Source: Salvelinus alpinus
Taxonomy: Eukaryota > Chordata > Actinopteri > Salmoniformes > Salmonidae
NCBI RefSeq assembly: GCF_045679555.1
Contig: NC_092090.1
Coordinates: forward strand, 33,472,093-33,536,092
Reading direction: 5' to 3'
Length of the DNA stretch: 64,000 nt
The notes under the pieces are model-generated. The model was given only the letters and a program-made list of their open reading frames with translations. It did no database searches and was not told where the DNA came from. The position numbers and the translations under genes are program-made. Position 1 is the stretch's first letter, and each line of letters begins with the position of its first letter. Below are positions 62,164 to 64,000 of this stretch, piece after piece.

Positions 62164-63000
62164 TTACAGTACAACGGTTTGATTTGTTTGATCTTAGCTA
62201 GCTACATAGCCGTCTTTGTATCAAAGATAATTGTGTAGTTATTGTGTAGTTATTGAGGTTCGCTAGCCAGCTATTTTCGTCCGAACGTAACGTAACGTAG
62301 TCAACACTGCTAGCTAGCCAGCTAGCCACCGAATAGCAGCATAGCAGCATAGCAGCACTGGAGAAACGATTACATTACAACGGAACGACTTGATTAGTGT
62401 AGTGTTAGCTGGCTACATAGTTGTCTTTGCTATCTTTGTATCTAAGATAATTGTGTAGCTTAGAGTTGGTTAGAGTAATTATTCGGTTAACTAGCCAGCT
62501 ATTTTCGTAACGTAACGTAGTCAACACTGCTAGCTAGCCAGCTAGCCACCGAATAGCAGCATAGCAGCACTGGAGAAACGATTACATTACAACGGAACGA
62601 CTTGATTAGTGTAGTGTTAGCTGGCTACATAGTTGTCTTTGCTATCTTTGTATCTAAGATAATTGTGTAGCTTAGAGTTGGTTAGAGTAATTATTCGGTT
62701 AACTAGCCAGCTATTTTCGTCCGCCGCGCTGCGCTGCCGTCTCCTACCTAGTCAACACTGCTAGCTAACACTGCTAGCTAGCCAACTTCTACCGAATAGC
62801 AGCACTGTAGAAACTCACATTACACATTGTAGCTAGCTACATAGTTGTCTTTGCTGTCCTTGTATCCAAGATAATTGTTTAGTTTTGAGAAATTGTCGAG
62901 GTTACCTAGCCAGTTAGAGGTTACCTAGCCAGCTACACGTTCAAACAAAGTCAACAACGCAGCCACTGCTAGCCAGCCTACTTCACCGCCAGCAGTACTA
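62164..63000 (+). repeat. LINE 5' UTR monomers, ~210 bases, 3-4 copies
   Basis: Units begin TACATTACAACGGAACGACT (62371 and 62583, exact 212-base spacing), with a diverged unit before (62164) and another after (about 62816). Each carries GTTAGCTGGCTACATAGTTG, ATCTAAGATAATTGTGTAGC and GCTAGCTAGCCAGC. The arrangement resembles repeated promoter monomers of mouse L1 (analogy only). Confidence 0.85.
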
Positions 63001-63134
63001 TATCATTTTAGTCAATAAGATTTTATTTTATTTTTGCAACGTAAGCTTAACTTCCTGAACATTCGAGACGTGTAGTCCACTTGTCATTCTAATCTCCTTT
63101 GCATTAGCGTAGCCTCTTCTGTAGCCTGTCAACT

Positions 63135-64000
63135 ATGTGTCTGTCTATCCCTCTTCTCTCCTCTCTGCACAGACCATACAAACGCTTCACACCGCGTGGC
63201 CGCTGCCATTCTAACCTGGTGGTTCCAGCGCGCACGACCCACGTGGAGTTCCAGGTCTCCGGCAGCCTCTGGAACTGCCGATCTGCGGCCAACAAGGCAG
63301 AGTTCATCTCAGCCTATGCGTCCCTCCAGTCCCTCGACTTCTTGGCACTGACGGAAACATGGATTACCACTGACAACACTGCTACTCCTACTGCTCTCGC
63401 CTCGTCTGCCCACGTGTTCTCGCACACCCCGAGAGCTTCTGGTCAGCGGGGCGGTGGCACTGGGATCCTCATCTCTCCCAAGTGGACATTCTCTCTTTCT
63501 CCCCTGACCCATCTGTCTATCGCCTCCTTTGAATTCCATGCTGTCACAGTTACCAGCCCTTTCAAGCTTAACATCCTTATCATTTATCGCCCTCCAGGTT
63601 CCCTTGGAGAGTTCATCAATGAGCTTGACGCCCTGATAAGTTCCTTTCCTGAGGATGGCTCACCTCTCACAGTTCTGGGTGACTTTAACCTCCCCACGTC
63701 TACCTTTGACTCATTCCTCTCTGCCTCCTTCTTTCCACTCCTCTCCTCTTTTGACCTCACCCTCTCACCTTCCCCCCCTACTCACAAGGCAGGCAATACG
63801 CTTGACCTCATCTTTACTAGATGCTGTTCTTCCACTAATCTCACTGCAACTCCCCTCCAAGTCTCCGACCACTACCTTGTATCCTTTTCCCTCTCGCTCT
63901 CATCTAACACTTCCCACACTGCCCCTACTCGGATGGTATCGCGCCGTCCCAACCTTCGCTCTCTCTCCCCCGCTACTCTCTCCTCTTCCATCCTATCATC
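63135..64000 (+). CDS. LINE endonuclease/reverse transcriptase ORF, N-terminal part, open to window end
   Basis: From ATG 63135 (MCLSIPLLSSLHRPYKRFTP) the frame is open for 288 codons to the window edge. It shows the APE-type endonuclease order: LWNCRSAANKAEFI, LTETWIT, GGGTGILIS, IIYRPPGS, LTVLGDFNLPT (catalytic Asp-Phe-Asn), LDLIFTRC, and QVSDHYLVSFSL (catalytic Ser-Asp-His). No inactivating change is seen in this part. The reverse transcriptase should follow downstream. Confidence 0.85.
   Translation, partial: MCLSIPLLSSLHRPYKRFTPRGRCHSNLVVPARTTHVEFQVSGSLWNCRSAANKAEFISAYASLQSLDFLALTETWITTDNTATPTALASSAHVFSHTPRASGQRGGGTGILISPKWTFSLSPLTHLSIASFEFHAVTVTSPFKLNILIIYRPPGSLGEFINELDALISSFPEDGSPLTVLGDFNLPTSTFDSFLSASFFPLLSSFDLTLSPSPPTHKAGNTLDLIFTRCCSSTNLTATPLQVSDHYLVSFSLSLSSNTSHTAPTRMVSRRPNLRSLSPATLSSSILS

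Larger units (their letters stand above)
62164..64000 (+). mobile_element. LINE 5' end with tandem monomers and endonuclease, continues beyond window
   Basis: Starts at the break in the LTR element. 62164-63000 is a 5' UTR of repeated ~210-base monomers; 63135 onward is an open APE-type endonuclease frame. The clade (L2 or Rex1-like) cannot be fixed without the reverse transcriptase. Confidence 0.75.

Overview
This window is nuclear DNA of a ray-finned fish, most likely a salmonid. The evidence is intron-split vertebrate genes with consensus GT/AG splice sites, several families of decayed Tc1 transposons (TA target sites, long terminal inverted repeats), L2-, Rex1- and L1-type LINE pieces, a teleost Harbinger element, and the shared LINE tail ending in TTAAATAAAGGTTAAAT. 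The species call is inference from repeat content; the genes themselves are read directly.

Layout. 1-5127: non-coding sequence with an L1-like LINE remnant (3.7-4.9 kb). 5128-25557 (+): complete coding part of apba2 (Mint2/X11-beta), 12 exons, 869 residues, with a His/Asp/Cys-rich insert in the first coding exon and a candidate frame-preserving cassette exon at 7152-7343; its introns hold a fold-back Tc1 and a Tc1 copy. 26.2-27.7 kb: another decayed Tc1. 29024-32966 (-): complete sord (sorbitol dehydrogenase), 9 exons, 354 residues. 33664-36190 (+): a leucine-rich-repeat gene divergent from sord and interrupted by an L2 LINE. 36440-38988 (-): complete terb2 (meiotic telomere protein), 7 exons, 218 residues, convergent with the LRR gene. 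39344-43796: a full-length Harbinger DNA transposon with terminal repeats, a 3-bp CTG target duplication and two multi-exon genes (transposase and Myb/SANT-like protein) that both read through without a break. 44244-45181 (+): two exons of a CARD-like gene. 45.5-53.1 kb: hAT, L2, L1, Tc1 and Rex1 debris. 53.1-53.6 kb: a 13/14-bp minisatellite. 55.4-60.0 kb: two decayed Tc1 copies. 60.3-62.2 kb: a non-autonomous LTR element holding an inverted minisatellite. 62.2-64.0 kb: the 5' end of a LINE with tandem promoter-like monomers and an open endonuclease frame that runs off the window.

How the genes relate. terb2 and sord lie in the same order and orientation as I recall for human 15q21, so this looks like an old syntenic block. 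apba2 is a neuronal adaptor for APP and Munc18, sord works in the polyol pathway, and terb2 tethers meiotic telomeres; they share neighbourhood, not a pathway. The Harbinger genes do form a unit: the transposase and its Myb-like DNA-binding partner are both needed for mobility in characterised members. I did not find a clearly new multi-gene system. The most noteworthy items are the apparently intact Harbinger just upstream of a meiotic gene, the metal-binding-like insert in apba2, and several unusual inverted-repeat structures.
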